NCBI GenBank assembly: GCA_018340805.1
Contig: JACMZG010001911.1
Location: forward strand, 57,097,038 to 57,161,037
Direction of reading: 5' to 3'
Source: Microvelia longipes
Lineage: Eukaryota > Arthropoda > Insecta > Hemiptera > Veliidae
Length of the DNA stretch: 64,000 bases
Shown: piece after piece, positions 50,025 to 62,844 of the stretch
How the letters are laid out: each line of letters opens with the position of its first letter
Numbering within the stretch: position 1 is the first letter of the stretch
The notes under the pieces: generated by a model
The model's database searches: none
What the model was told of the DNA's origin: nothing
What the model saw: only the letters and a program-made list of their open reading frames with translations
Translations under genes and position numbers: made by a program

Positions 50025-50834
50025 TTGCAGTGTAGCCAATGGATGCGACAGCTACAGACATACAGATCTTGGCGACACCTGGACTGAACATGTGTTGTCA
50101 TAAATCACTGCAGATGCTAAGAAATTAAATTCAAGGTATTTATTTATTATGAAAATTTTTGCTTCATATGATGATTAAAAAATCGTGGTTAAATTTATAA
50201 CTCGTCTATGTTGTTTGTTCCCAGAGATTCTATCGATCAATATTTTCAACCAAAACTTGTGTAACCAGGATTTCCCTATTTACGATAGATAGCGGGCTTA
50301 GAAAAAATATTTATGGGGCAAAATGTATTTGAATGAATAATATTACTTTAGTAATATTAGTAATTTGAACCCAAATTACTACATCCAATTTGTTTTTTTT
50401 TTTCGCAAAATTTGGTGCTGCATGCGACACCCATAAACTACACCACCAAAAAGAAGTTCCCTTTACACAAAAAAGTACTCCAAGTTTTATTTATTAATGT
50501 CAAACGGTTCTCAATTTAAAGGGGGATGGGGGTAATTTTAATCACCTTGTATATAGCTTAATAATATATATCCCTCCACCCCATAATCCCAACCTCAATA
50601 GCCTTATTCTTCCTTTGGAAATTCCTTGAAAGCACCAAAGTCTTTTTTAGCGTAATTGCTTCTGTTAAAATAGTCTAGCATTACATAAAGACAATTTAAA
50701 CAGACGATTTGAATGAAAAGGAATTGAGTCTTATTGCTGTATTAACATGAAGCGAAAAAATAGAAAATAAAATTAGCTGAATTAGCGTCACTAAGATAAA
50801 CTACCACGTGTCTAAATTAAATTCCCCTTTCTAT
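50025..50834. other. Non-coding spacer
   Basis: No gene or clear repeat recognised. AT-rich with a few GC-richer stretches. Confidence 0.5.
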
Positions 50835-51140
50835 GTGGTAATCACCCAATTATAGCTTTAGCTGGTAATCACCCAATTATGCTTTAGCTTATAGTTTTAG
50901 CTGGTAATCACCAATTATAGCTTTAGCTGGTAATCATACAATTATAGTTTTAGCTGGTAATCACCCAATTATAGCTTTAGCTGGTAATCGCCCAATTATA
51001 GCTTTAGCTGGTAATCACCCAATTATAGCTTTAGCTGGTAATCACCCAATTATATTTTTAGCTGGTAATCACCATTATAGCTTTAGCTGGTAATCGCCCC
51101 AATTATAGCTTTAGCTGGTAATCAATTCAAATTATAGCTG
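50835..51140. repeat. 27-bp tandem repeat, about ten copies
   Basis: The unit is CTGGTAATCACCCAATTATA then GCTTTAG. Several units lose one to three bases or have a substitution (TCGCCC, ATATTTTTAG). One irregular unit lies near 50880. Confidence 0.93.
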
Positions 51141-51402
51141 CTTCATTCATTGTATTAATTATGTAGTATGAATTAATAAAATTATTAAGGTAAAAACAAA
51201 TGTTAAAGTTTTAACGTTTGTATTTACAAATGTAATGTAAAAATTTAATTAAAAACAGATTTTTATAAGTAACTGATTTTTGGCTGTTTCAGGATAGCTT
51301 GAAGCCAATCATTAGGGTTTGCACGAAGCATTAGTTTTATAAAAGCACTGACCAGAATTTCTTTCAAGAGGGGTCAGGGGGATTACCTCCTGAACAACCA
51401 GG

Positions 51403-51590
51403 ATACCCTCCGGCAGGACAAATTAAATGTAACCTTTCTCTGGGGTGAAAAATAGACCCCTTATAGTAAAAATGTGTCTCTTGCCAAAAAAAAAACTTGT
51501 TGAGATCAAAATTGTTATTGACTATTGATATTTTGGTAACTATTACCCAAATATGTTAATTTTGTTACTACTATTGGTAACTTTAAAACT
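51403..51590. repeat. Dispersed repeat, pair with 62845-63036
   Basis: Shares ACCCTCCGGCAGGACAAATT, TTGTTGAGATCAA and TGTTAATTTTGTTACTA in the same order and orientation with 62845-63036. Type unknown; no termini recognised. Confidence 0.6.
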
Positions 51591-52931
51591 TTGAATCATA
51601 GGATAACGTTGTATTGCTAAAAAAGTTTAAGTTAAGTGTTAGAGCGTTTAAGAGCCAAAAATGAAAATTTAGATCTTATATTTAAACAATATTTCGCTCT
51701 TCGTCACACTGAGATTTTCAAGTTATTAAAATCTACAAAAGAACCCCCCCCCCTTCCGTTAAAGAACCCCTAAAAGAAACCTTGACACTGATGATGGCCT
51801 CGTAATATGCAAAATGAGTTTTGCAAATTAAATACTTTAATTTAGATGTTCTGATCTTTATAACTATAACAAGCTCCGTTGATGTTCAGTTTCATGCAAA
51901 TATTTACTAATATTTTAACAATTAGATTAATTGCCTTGAAATTGGGGAGTTTAAATCAACCTTCATTAACCTTGACCCAGACATACAAAAATCATAAAAA
52001 TAGAATAAACGCTGGCTATTTAATTTTTTATTTTTTTTTTTTAAATAAGGAATTACTGTTAAGTTAGTAATATTTATTGGTATTTAAAGTCAGGAAATAC
52101 AAAAAGGAAGCATATGAGGAGGTTATAGATATAGGAAGCTGTGCAATTGTCTTTTATTAAATAAATTATTAATTTTTACTCTTAGAAATTCTATATATGT
52201 CAAATGATAAATCAAAAACCGTGAAATTTTACTTTCTGACTTCAACGTTTCAATTATTAGTGCTGAAATATTTATCTTTTTTTCTTTTGGCATAAATAAT
52301 GACTATACAAGTTATTACATAAATTTAATTTATTTTAATATATTTGTTTGAGGACGTCAGTAATACACTGTTAAACATTAGACAAGGTCTTTCTGTATAA
52401 TACAGTCTAGAGTTTTTTGGCGGGTTAATATTTTGTCAGAGTTTAAGGTGAAGGTAACACTGATAGTAACCTAAATATTTTACTCCATATTAAAGTTATA
52501 CAGGTTATGTTTAATAACCTTGTATTTATATTAAAACCAAGTCAAACAGTGTTAACCCTGTTTTAAAATAAGTGTAACGGGAAATGAATTAAAATTTCAA
52601 TGCCTTATTGATTAAATTATTATTGTTAAAGTATACTTACTTTAGTATTTGTAATTGTTTTTAATGTTACAACTAAGCAAAAAACAGGTCATGCTGACGT
52701 GCTCCTAACCTGCTAGAAGGTAGTATAAATCTAAAATCCTGTCCAGTAGTTTAAAAAAATAGAGGGAAAAATTTTAATTGGGGAAGATAGGAAAAGTTCC
52801 TTCCTTGTTTTAGGTCCCTTGTAGCCTTCTGTACAGAAGGTTTTAAAAGGAAAATATTTTCCTCATTTATGCTGTAATTATATTGGACAATTATGGTGTT
52901 TACAAAAAAATCCGAAACCGGGATTGGACCT
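51591..52931. other. Non-coding AT-rich spacer
   Basis: The only longer open frame (51879-52067) has no recognisable content. Nothing else supported. Confidence 0.5.
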
Positions 52932-54692
52932 GAATTATCTGTTTCAGGCGTTTTTGACTTCCTAAGTAGTTTTCACAAAGTTGTCTGTCTGTATGTGTGT
53001 GTATGTCTGTGTTTAGATATATATCTATTACCATCGTAGCTCCCAGGGTATTTACGCCATTTGAACAAAAATCAATCTTTGGGGCTAGCAGTGCTATCTG
53101 AATTTTTTTTTATGACTTTATTAACCTGCAATATTGACTCGACAAAATGTTTTAATCAGTTTGACATTTATCACACATGATGTAGCTGTTTCTTCTCACA
53201 TGTTTCACACGTGTTTCGTCTCATTATCTGCTTTAGTTTAATTTTTATCGAATGACTTAAATACGGGTTTAAAAAAAATGAAAAAACAAAAAATAATTTA
53301 ATTTCGTTGATATTTGGCATAAAGTATACTAAGTATTGTTTCAATACGGCAAGTACAACTATATCTAAAGTTTTTGTTGGATCATAAAAGTTAAGTAGCA
53401 TCTAGCAAGGCCAGTGCCTGGATTGTTTACCGCTAAAAATGAAACGAATGTATTTACTGCAATTAGGACGAGCGAAGCGAGTTAGAAGACGTGTTGCAGT
53501 ATGAATTCGGGAAGTATCAGGATAAGCTTAGTAAATTCTATATGTGTTGGGGAAACGTTCCGAGATCCCCGCAACGGATTTTTTTATTGCTTTATCTTAA
53601 AGTATGTCATAAAAAATTATATTATAAGAAAGAATAGTATATTTTGCTTTTAGGCTGTAACGTGAGTTTTTTCTTAATCGCGGCTATTATTTTTACTGTT
53701 GAGCAAAACGAGACTGTCAAAATAATTGCAAGCTGTATTAGAATGAAACTTCGTTTACATATTAACTACCTAAAGCGATTAACTTATTGACGCATTATAA
53801 TTACGCGAGGTGCGAGACACCTAGGAAATGTAACAAGCAAAATTCAATGCTACATCTGGGAATTGTTCCATCATTCGACATTCGTCATTATTAATGGCTC
53901 GACATAATGTCATGTCTGACTGTTTCGTTACGTCTAACTTATCAGGGCGTCGACAGAGCCTGAACATGCATTTTGCTTGTTACGTTTCTTAAGGGTCTCT
54001 CGCACAATTGTTTTGCATCAACAATTCATATTTTGCAAAACTCGGTAGTATCAAATGGTATACGATAAACATGTACTAAATTTTGACTTAATTAGATTAT
54101 TTGGGACTATTAGATTATTTTTATAGATTATTTTGGGACTTTAAACATATTTTTTAAAAAATAAAGTTTTTATGTTCATATTTAATATTTTTTAATTTAA
54201 TAATTCATTAAATATTTAAATAATGCTGATAAAATGAAACTTGGTACTTTTGATGGTTTTATGTATTACTACTAGCATGCTAAATTTCATATGGATCCGA
54301 CCATTTTTTCCGTTTGTTATGAATTTTCGAAATGTTTCCTAAATCATTAATGGCAGTTAATGACGTCATAGAAAAAATATTTTCTAGACAGTACAACTTG
54401 ACCAAAGACTGATATTTTACATATTTTCAACTTTTACAAAAAACTGGGAGTTACGATGACAGGCACACACACACTACATCAAGAATAAAACACTAACATA
54501 AAGACACACAACACACTAAAAAGACTACAAACATAACAATAAAGAACACACTTAACATAGACATACAAACACTAACATAAAGACACACACTAACATAAAG
54601 ACATACAAACACTAACATAAAGACACACACTAACATAAAGGCATATCTTTGTAAAAAAACACTTAGGATATCTATAAAACACCTGAAATTGA
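52932..54692. mobile_element. Probable 1.76-kb TIR element with internal palindromic module
   Basis: The left end (CTGTTTCAGGCGTTTTTGAC, CCTAAGTAG, CACAAAGTTGTCTG, CTCCCAGG) matches the reverse complement of the right end (TTTCAGGTGTTTTATAG, CCTAAGTG, TACAAAG, AACTCCCAG). The right inverted repeat is swollen by an AACATAAAGACACACAC tandem repeat (54490-54640). Internally, 53805-54010 is a deleted copy of the palindrome at 47060-47533. Open frames at 53171-53401 and 54590-54787 show no transposase motif. Probably non-autonomous. Confidence 0.5.
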
Positions 54693-55150
54693 TAATATAG
54701 TTTTAATGCCGGTTTTAAGTTTTTATTGCAAACACAATACTTTTCCTGCACACTACGGTATAAATGAGGGGAGAGTAAATATTCCATTTAGTTCAGTTCT
54801 CTATAGTTACTTTGAATACCTTATTGTTATCACACGTTTTAAACCACAGAGCATAATGCCAAAAACTTGTCGCCACCGTTTTACAAGGACAATAGAGAAA
54901 CGCTGTCCGACCCTGAGTTCAAAAGTATTAGAAGAGCCTATAAAATTTGTCTTTTTCACTCTTAAAAATAATAAGCTTTCACTAAGTTGTGAAATCGCAT
55001 AAGTTTTTTTTGCCATCCTCGAGCACGAGCAAGAGTCATTCGGAGATGTGCTTATAAAATAAAAGTTTTTTGTAAAATTATATTTTTTATTTTGTAAAGA
55101 AGAAGAAATATATTTTATTTATATTTTTCATTTTTATTCATGTATTGAAT

Positions 55151-55398
55151 AATCAGCTACCGTCAATATTTGTTGTTGGATATGAATATCCATAGACCGG
55201 TTTCGGGTAAACGCCATCATCAGCAGGCGGGGAACATTCGAGCTCTCCACTCGTCGTGCTTTTTGGGACTAGAAGTTATTCACTGATATCTTTATTAGTT
55301 TAGAGCTCGTGTGTTGCCCCGCTTTCTGAAGGTGACCTTTTAGCCGAAACGGGTCTAGGATATTCATATCCAACAGCAAGTATCGACGGTAGCTGATT
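55151..55398. mobile_element. TIR element (248 bp) with about 50-bp ends
   Basis: The ends AATCAGCTACCGTCAATATT and its inverse (AGTATCGACGGTAGCTGATT) continue inward through GGATATGAATATCC and a GTTTCGG block. The arms are roughly 90 per cent alike over 50 bp. The same family lies at 15633-15950. Non-coding. The target duplication is not evident. Confidence 0.8.
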
Positions 55399-56189
55399 CT
55401 TTAATTACTTCTTCAACTTGCCGCGAAGACATGCTCTTTACGTCTTATTAACGTTTCATAAGCATTCTTAAAAACAGAGCATATAAGATGATAATTAATT
55501 TATTGATTTAACAAATGTCTAGCTACATTGAAACTATCTATAAGGAAGAGATGACACGTGGGAAGATAAAACTATTTGAAAGGAGGAAATGACAGTGTTG
55601 TCCACTAGAGAGCAGCTCTTATCTAAAGGTCATAAGGTTATATCACACTTGCCACTGTGCCGACCTTGCCACATACATCTAACAGATAGTTAATAATAGA
55701 TAGAACTATGTAAACTAGGAAATATTGTTTAGCCAAGGCTAGTGTAGTTTGTTTATTAAATATTTATTTACTTTACTAGCTAAGTATCTTTTCAATGAAG
55801 TAAAAGTGAATACCTTGATGCTTCAAAATAATTATTTTTTAAGTCAGCTTTAAGTTAAATTTACAGTATCATTTAGGAAGAGGAAATATAAAATTCATAT
55901 AAAAATGTGACGGTTTATTTTTGCAAGGTTGAGTGGATGGAAGGTTATGTTGAGACTTTAGACTAGCTTCGCTTGCGTCTAGAATCAACACTTTCCATAA
56001 TAAAGCTGCTTTATGTGCTTTCGCTCGATCCTCCTACCGCTGCAATGGTCTCGCTTACCTTTTTTGTAGGTCATGGTAACATGTTAGGTTATTTTTTAAT
56101 AAATATTGATAAAAGTTTTTAAAAGTGGATAAAAATGTGTAATGAAATCAAATACAATATACATTAATAAAAGAAAACATTGATACAAT

Positions 56190-56304
56190 AATAGTTATTT
56201 ATGCCATAAGGCTGAGAAGTGTGTCTTTATGTCACGGCAATTAGATTTACCAAAAATAGCCAAGACATAAAGACATTCTCAGCCGGATGGCATACACTAT
56301 TTTT
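56190..56304. mobile_element. Small foldback element (about 115 bp)
   Basis: The left arm ATGCCATAAGGCTGAGAAGT then GTGTCTTTATGTC pairs with the right arm GACATAAAGACATTCTCAGC then CGGATGGCAT. It is almost entirely stem, with a loop of about 25 nt, and the outer AATAGT is also shared. Confidence 0.8.
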
Positions 56305-56861
56305 TGAGGTAGCACTCATTAAATTAACTGCGCTATTACTTAATTGAAAAAAAACAAACGTCCAATTAACTCCATATTATCGTCGTCATTGAATTCATCC
56401 ATAGCTTCACACTTTTACTCAAAAATGTGAAAGCTTTACAAATAAAGACATAAAAAATTGTCAATTAGAACACCTTTTTAAAACGAAAAAAAATAGTCTA
56501 CGAACAAAAACAGAAACAAAATGAACGTTTTAAAGAAACCTCATGAAGGTTTTACACAGATTTGTTTTTGAACACGCACATTACAGTAATGGCGGCAATA
56601 TATGAATTAATTTTACGTCTAGGAGTTTTGTTTACTTCTTATTGTCCTCGGAGTGAAAAGTAATAAATAACCTCCTATAAAATAATGATTGCTTCTCATC
56701 CTAAAAACGGTCAATAAAGTGCTCAATTACGTACTACCTTAAAAAAAAAAATTAAAATAGATAAAAGGTCTGATGTAGAGATAAATATCCAGCGGTATGA
56801 AGCATATCGACCATAATGCTCGATTTCGTGTTGCGTGTGTATGCTCGAGCGTTATTCCAAG

Positions 56862-57541
56862 AGCCAGGGCTAAAAATGTACTCATTTTGTACTACTTCAA
56901 ACCAAATTTTTATGAAAATATACCTTAAATTATGAAGAAATAGCATAGTCTGCCTATCCAAAGTATATGAACGATATGAATGCTCGCTCAAAATATTAGA
57001 AAATCGCACAATTCCAGTTTCCTTGCAATAAGTGGTTCCTATAGGTCGTGTGCAAAACGTAAAGAAATAGGGGTTTAAAGCTGATATTTCCTACAAAGCA
57101 AGTTTTTTTCGTCAAAATCGGATTACTACAACAAACTTTATAACATTTGTTTAATGGCCAAAAAATGGACAAAAACAATCTTTCCAAAGAAATTCGCTGA
57201 CTTTGCATAAATAAACTATATTTTGATGTTTTTGAAAGAGCCTTAACTTTGGTTGTAGTTATCTGATTTTGATGATTTATCACTCGTTTTACAGAACATT
57301 TTATCATCTTATAATATGTTTTTTTATGTTTTGCACCCGTACCACAGGGAACCTTTCTTGAAACTTATTTCAAGAAAATTTAAATTTGTGCAATTTCTAA
57401 TATTTTGAGCATGCACAATCATATGAAGGGCTCCACTCTGTATAGGCAGATTAGGTTTTGTTCTTCATAATTTAAGGCATATTTTCAGAAAAATTTCGTT
57501 TGAAGTAGTACAAAATGAGTCACATTTTTTCAGGTTCGGCT
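56862..57541. mobile_element. TIR element (about 680 bp) with about 160-bp imperfect arms
   Basis: The left arm 56871-57022 and right arm 57362-57530 are reverse complements in blocks: CTCATTTTGTACTACTTCAA, CCTTAAATTATGAAGAA, TCTGCCTAT, GCTCAAAATATTAGAAA. The 340-bp centre has no transposase. The minus-strand open frames at 56752-57009 and 56996-57307 fall within it and have no recognisable domain. Confidence 0.8.
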
Positions 57542-57697
57542 GTTGAACTACGAGGAGTTAGAGCCAAAGCCAATATCCCGTACTGTTTTTAAATATTTTG
57601 TTGACAGTGTTGGTAAAATGACATTTTATAATTTTAATCTTAAATCTAGAGTACTAGCAGCCATTTTGCTGCGCAGCGGCTTTATTTTGGAAAGTAT

Positions 57698-57790
57698 TGA
57701 TTACCTAAAGGTGGTATTTGTCATGATTACCTAAAGTGGTATTTGTCATGATTACTAAAGGTGGTATTTGTCATGATTACGGTGGTATTT
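57698..57790. repeat. Short tandem repeat (25-27 bp, three to four copies)
   Basis: Units of GGTGGTATTTGTCATGATTA followed by CCTAAA, each losing a base relative to the previous one. Confidence 0.85.
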
Positions 57791-58064
57791 ATTTTATGTC
57801 GAAGTTACTACGTAAGGTAATGTACAATGTAAAGTTTATCTTAAAATAAACATTAATTATAATGCTTATGATACTTCCAGAAAAGTGTATTTAATAATAA
57901 TTTTAATTTCTAATAATTAAAATTATGAATCATCAGAAGGTAGATGATCGTTTCATTAGAATAATACCGAGTTAAAGGATTTCCCAATTATTCCAAAAGT
58001 TATTTCTGGGAATTGATGTATGGGGTTATTTCTTGGTAATGCTGACTTATTGTCTAGTTATAGA

Positions 58065-58138
58065 CCACTGTCTATAACTAGAGGAGTCACTGTCTGTAAG
58101 ACAAGAGTCTAGACACACTTGTCTAGACTCTTGTCTTA
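58065..58138. repeat. Two adjacent perfect hairpins with the same CACT loop
   Basis: TAGTTATAGAC-CACT-GTCTATAACTA (58065-58090) is followed 6 nt later by a short linker and TAAGACAAGAGTCTAGACA-CACT-TGTCTAGACTCTTGTCTTA (58097-58138). Arms are 11 and 19 bp with no mismatch. It could be a structured RNA, a foldback relic or a regulatory palindrome. Nothing decides between these. Confidence 0.85.
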
Positions 58139-59760
58139 AAAATTAACCCCGTGTTATTAAATTAATATGTTTTGGAATAAACATTTCTTTGTATTTTAAG
58201 CATTTTTTTGTTTTGTAATTTTCTAATAAAATTTGGTTACAACCTTTCGATAATGCATATCTTTTTATAAAAATATACCGGGAATATTTGATATCTAACT
58301 ACCTCATATCCAATTATATACTTAGGGTTTAACTTGTCCTTCCTCTAAGTCTTGGGAGTCCTAATCCTTTAACTATACAACAGTCTGCCAACTTTTACCT
58401 CTGCCTTTGAGTATCTGTATCTTTTAACAGACATACTATTATTTTTATTTCTTTTATTTTTTTAATTTATTTTTTTATTTGGTAATTTTTTTACTTAATT
58501 TCTTTATAGTCAATACAAGGAGCTATATCCTTTAGTTATTCCATTAAGTAGTTTTTTTTATAATCTATCTTACCTTTAATTTACCATGTTTTATCTTTTA
58601 TTACTTTTTTAAGTCTATTGAAAAAAAAAGATAATTGATAACTTTCCTTTTTAAAAAATATTTTTTTAGTTGAAATTAAATATATTATTTTTTTATTATT
58701 TTATTTATTTATTTATTTTTGAGGTGCTCAACTCGTAGGTCATTAGCACATCTACAATAGTCTATGATTATACATATTAACATATTAAATATTACCAATT
58801 AGATGAGCTGGATTATTTAGATGATACTAGATAATCTAGGTTATATGATATGATAACTAGATGATATTAGGTTATAATTATTTATGATATAGAGGATAAT
58901 GGTTATTTATATGGACAAGATAAGTTAGATGATTTATTATTTAGATATATGAGATATAACATAGCTGATATTAAGTATAAGTTCAAATTAGATATAGTAA
59001 GATTTAAAATAAGACTACATTTTAAACTCTATACGTTTAGATGGATAATATGGATAGTATCTGGTTATATGTCTGGATTAAATTCGTTATATGTTAAAAA
59101 GTTTAATAAATTTTGAATGGTTTGTTCATAGTCGCCTAAAATTTCTGCCTTTGTTGACGGTATTTGGTGAAATTAAAGTGAAGTGAATTTCCATTAGGAA
59201 ATATTGTACTGTTAACAGATCAGTATTTCGGTTGTTCATTGTCCCTTGAGAATAAATAACTGTGTGTTATTATTTATTATATTATTTATTCTTTTTAAAT
59301 TTATAAAGTATGTAACTTGATAATGTAAATACATGCCTAAGTATGAATCTATGATCTCATGGTTACCCTAAAGTGTAATTATAGTCAACACTTAAACTTA
59401 TTGTGATCTAGTCTTGTCTAGTAAAATTATTATGTAATATGCTCGATGAAAAGCTGTTTAAATATTTAATCAAAATCGGGGAAGTGGAAGAGCAGGAGCC
59501 TAAAAAATCCTAAACTTTCCCCATTATTTTCATGTATGTTATGTTTTCATTCATGTTATGTAAGAATTTATATTTTTTATGTTTCTATGTATTTGCTTCA
59601 TGAAAGTAATTAATGGTTATTTATTTAGTTATTTATATGTTTAATCTAACAATTATATAATCTAATATCAACTCCATTTTAGATTTCTGCTTAAATCACG
59701 CCAGCCTTGTTTTATCTTCTACATTTTGAATATTATATCTGCATTCTTTTGGGTCCTGAT
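58139..59760. other. AT-rich spacer with GATA-rich stretch
   Basis: No gene recognised. From about 58790 to 59060 the sequence is a degenerate run of TAGATGATA-like words (GATA motifs), probably an old simple repeat. Confidence 0.45.
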
Positions 59761-59764
59761 TTAC

Positions 59765-60880
59765 CTTTCAGTCAGACCAAGGCTTGTTTAGGTGCAAGTC
59801 GAATTTACACTTAGTCGCTAGAAAGTCTTTCTTTTCAGAGCTAAAGCTCGTGATTTTACATTTTTAGTCCTCAGACAAGGTTGTTTAGAGCAAGTCGATT
59901 TACACTTAGTCCCAGACCAAGGCTTGTTTAGAGTGCAAGGACCTGATTCTATCTCTTGTGAGTCCAGACTCAAGGCTTGTTTTAGCAGCAAGTGATTTAC
60001 ACTTAGTCATCAGATCTATGCGCATTGTGTTTTAGATGGATCTCAGTCTCCGATGTACTACTTAAGTCCCAGTCTAAGGCTTGTTTTATGTAGCAGTCGA
60101 TTCACTTAGTCCCAGCCAAGGCTGTTCAGGCAAGTCGATTTACACTTAGTCCCAGACCAAGGCTTGTTCAGAGCAAGTCGATTTACACTTAGTCCAGACC
60201 AAGGCTTGTTTAGAGCAAGTCGATTTACACTTAGTCCCAGACCAAGGTTTATTCAGACCAAGGTCGATTTACTTAGTCCAGACCAAGGGTTTGTTCAAAG
60301 CAAGTTCGATTACAATTAGTCAACAAGGCTTGTTGAGAAGTCGATTTTACACTTCCAGTACCCAGACCAAGCTTGTTCAGCCCCCCCCCCCCTGAGCAGT
60401 TAGATTTACAACTTAAGTCACAGCGCTCCAGGCTTTGTTCAGATGTCTCTAGCTTCTCGATTTACACTTAGTCCCAGACCAAGGCTTGTTCAGAGCAAGG
60501 TCGGTTTACACTATAGCCAGACCAAGGGTTGTTTCAGAGAAGTCGAATTTACACTTTTCCAGTCCAGACCAAGGCTGTTGTTCTAGAGCAAGTATCGATT
60601 TTACATTTGAGTTCCAGACTCCCTGGTCTTTGTTAGGGGAATGCTAAGTCGGTTTTCACATTAGCCCCATGACCAATGCTTTGTTCAGAGAGCAAAGTCC
60701 GTTTTACACTTAGCCTCAGTACTCACGGCCTCTTTGTTTTCAGAGCAAGTCGGTTTACACTTAGCCCCAGACCAAGGCTTGTTCAGAGCAAGTCGGTTTA
60801 CTCACTTTTAGCCCAGACCGTAAGCTTGATTTGAAGTTAGCAAGGTGGTTTACACTTGCCCCAGACCAAGGCTCTGTAAT
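59765..60880. repeat. 43-bp tandem repeat array with irregular insertions and deletions
   Basis: About 25 copies of CCCAGACCAAGGCTTGTTCA followed by GAGCAAGTCGATTTACACTT and AGT. Some neighbouring units are identical while others carry random one- to several-base insertions, including a 12-base C-run at about 60380. The pattern looks like uncorrected long-read consensus rather than evolution. Confidence 0.92.
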
Positions 60881-61012
60881 CAGATGAAGTCGACTAACAC
60901 TTTATGTGAAAAATACTCCATGCAAACATATAATAACATTCTTTTAAAGTTTTATATACAAAAAATGTTGCTAAGTGCGCAGCTCATACTGAATTTGACT
61001 GTTTTCCTTCAG

Positions 61013-61087
61013 CCCGGCTTCAGATTCGGCGCGTTCGCACTACTTACCCTAACAGATACCGTAGAGGTCATTGACCTAGACGAATAA
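61013..61087 (+). CDS. Possible terminal coding exon of an unrecognised gene
   Basis: After a good acceptor (GACTGTTTTCCTTCAG) there are 24 codons, PGFRFGAFALLTLTDTVEVI then DLDE and TAA. The local GC content is clearly above the AT-rich surroundings, as for the true E75 exons. I do not recognise the protein. No upstream exon was found, since the 43-bp repeat array lies immediately 5'. It could be the last exon of a second + strand gene, a retroposed fragment or chance. Confidence 0.25.
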   Translation, partial: PGFRFGAFALLTLTDTVEVIDLDE

Positions 61088-62562
61088 TATATAAACAATT
61101 GCATTTCTGTGTATACCGTTTGCGTCTCTTAGTATAGTCTGAGTTAGCTGAAACTGATTTCAATCGATTTAGCTTGCCGTCTATCTGAATATTTAATACC
61201 ATGTTTTGAAGTAATTTTAAATCTCAATTATTTTTCATGACATCATAACTTGGGTTGATGACGTATTTTTTTGTTAGAGCATAAACAATTGTTTTTACAT
61301 TGTCGTCTGTTATTGTATTATATAATTGAGTTCTGCAATGTCATTTGCTTTTAGCTATAAGGAAATGACATAGACTCAGGTTATATTGACATATCATTTT
61401 TGTATTACATATTTTTATAACAAATAAATAATGGACTTAACCATGTTATAATAATAATAATAATAATAATTATAATAAAAATAATGGATTTACTGCGCTT
61501 GTTCTATTATAATTAAAGGGCTACGATAGAGGGTTACGATGGTCATTTTAACCCTTAAGTTCCAGAAACATCTAGTACGTGTAACTTTTGCTGTCGTTAG
61601 CAAATTACAATTGTATTTGTGTCTCAGGAAGTATTTTGAAATTGATTTACGAGTCGCGTAAATATATTTATTGCTCTGATGATTGTTCCTTTAACTTGCT
61701 CAACAAATGATATTTACCTATAGAAAAACCCAAGTCAAAAAACCGTACCGTTTTTAGGAACATTACAAAAAAGTACAATAAATGTCTAGACTTCTATGTG
61801 AAGGAAAAAGTCATTATTGTTACGTTGACCCGTTACATAAACGTACATTTTCTCGGAAAATAACGTAACTATTGAACAACATGTACAAAAATGTACCCTT
61901 ATATCAACAAGTGGTTAAAAAGTACCTAAACGTATTTAAGTACGGTTCTAAACAATGCGACTAACTATAATAAATCGATTGTTAGTCTATTTTACCAATT
62001 TGGGTTCCATATATTATTGAATGTTTGGAAAAAAATGTCAAAACATTTTTAAGGACTACCGTTAAAGGGAAAGTGGTCTGTTAGAGTTAAACAGTGTCAT
62101 AAATTTTGTGACATTTTTGTTCTGTTGCAGTGTTAGTATTGATGACCATGTCGATATAACTGAAAATTAGGAGTTTCTTTTGTAGATATTTTGACATTAA
62201 TCCATTCCGAAGGTCTTGTTACCTACTTTGAATAATGAGGTATAACCTGTAAGATTTTTATTACAAGGACAGAAATGGTATAATAAATATTTAGTTAACA
62301 GTTACAACTTGGTCCTTGTTAATCACGAGACGCTACTAATTTGTAAATATGAGACTTATATGAAGATTAATGAAATTCTAAAATTCGCGTTAAGTCTTGA
62401 TTGATAGCGCCCTGAAATAAAAGTAATAACGTGAAATTCAAGCAATTATTTGTAATTTAATTGATTGCTTTGGTTGTTTGCGTCATATTATACAGGTCTT
62501 TATAGATTACTATGAATAAGAACGGCCAAGTGGAGTAATTTATAATAGATCAGTCTCTCCAC
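61088..62562. other. Non-coding spacer
   Basis: Includes a short (TAA)n microsatellite at about 61449-61475. No gene recognised. Confidence 0.5.
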
Positions 62563-62565
62563 AAA

Positions 62566-62758
62566 ATATATTTAAAAATAAGCATACCGGTTTCAACCCC
62601 AAAGGTATTTCGGCGTGAGAAGAGATAGTATTGGGCCTGTGAGTCGCTTGTTATTATGACTGTCGAATTAACAATCAGACTACAGGGATCAATAAATTCT
62701 CTTCTCACCGCCTGAGATGAAATTTGCTGGGTTGAAAGCGGTTTGCTTTTTATAAAGT
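62566..62758. mobile_element. TIR element (about 190 bp)
   Basis: The left arm ACCGGTTTCAACCCC...GGCGTGAGAAGAG pairs with the right arm CTCTTCTCACCGCC...GGGTTGAAAGCGGT, and flanking TAAAAATAAGC-like sequence extends the match outward. It is non-coding. A lone copy of the inner CCGCCTGAGA motif also occurs near 63243. Confidence 0.7.
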
Positions 62759-62844
62759 ATAATTGGGATGAGGATGATGCTTTTTATTATTTTTTCTATG
62801 GTCTTAAATGATTTAGGAGACCTATAACAGTAGGGTACATAAGA

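Noticed and set aside
56752..57307. Two consecutive minus-strand open frames (85 and 103 residues)
   Set aside because: Largely within a TIR element, different frames, and no transposase motif such as a DDE/D core region.
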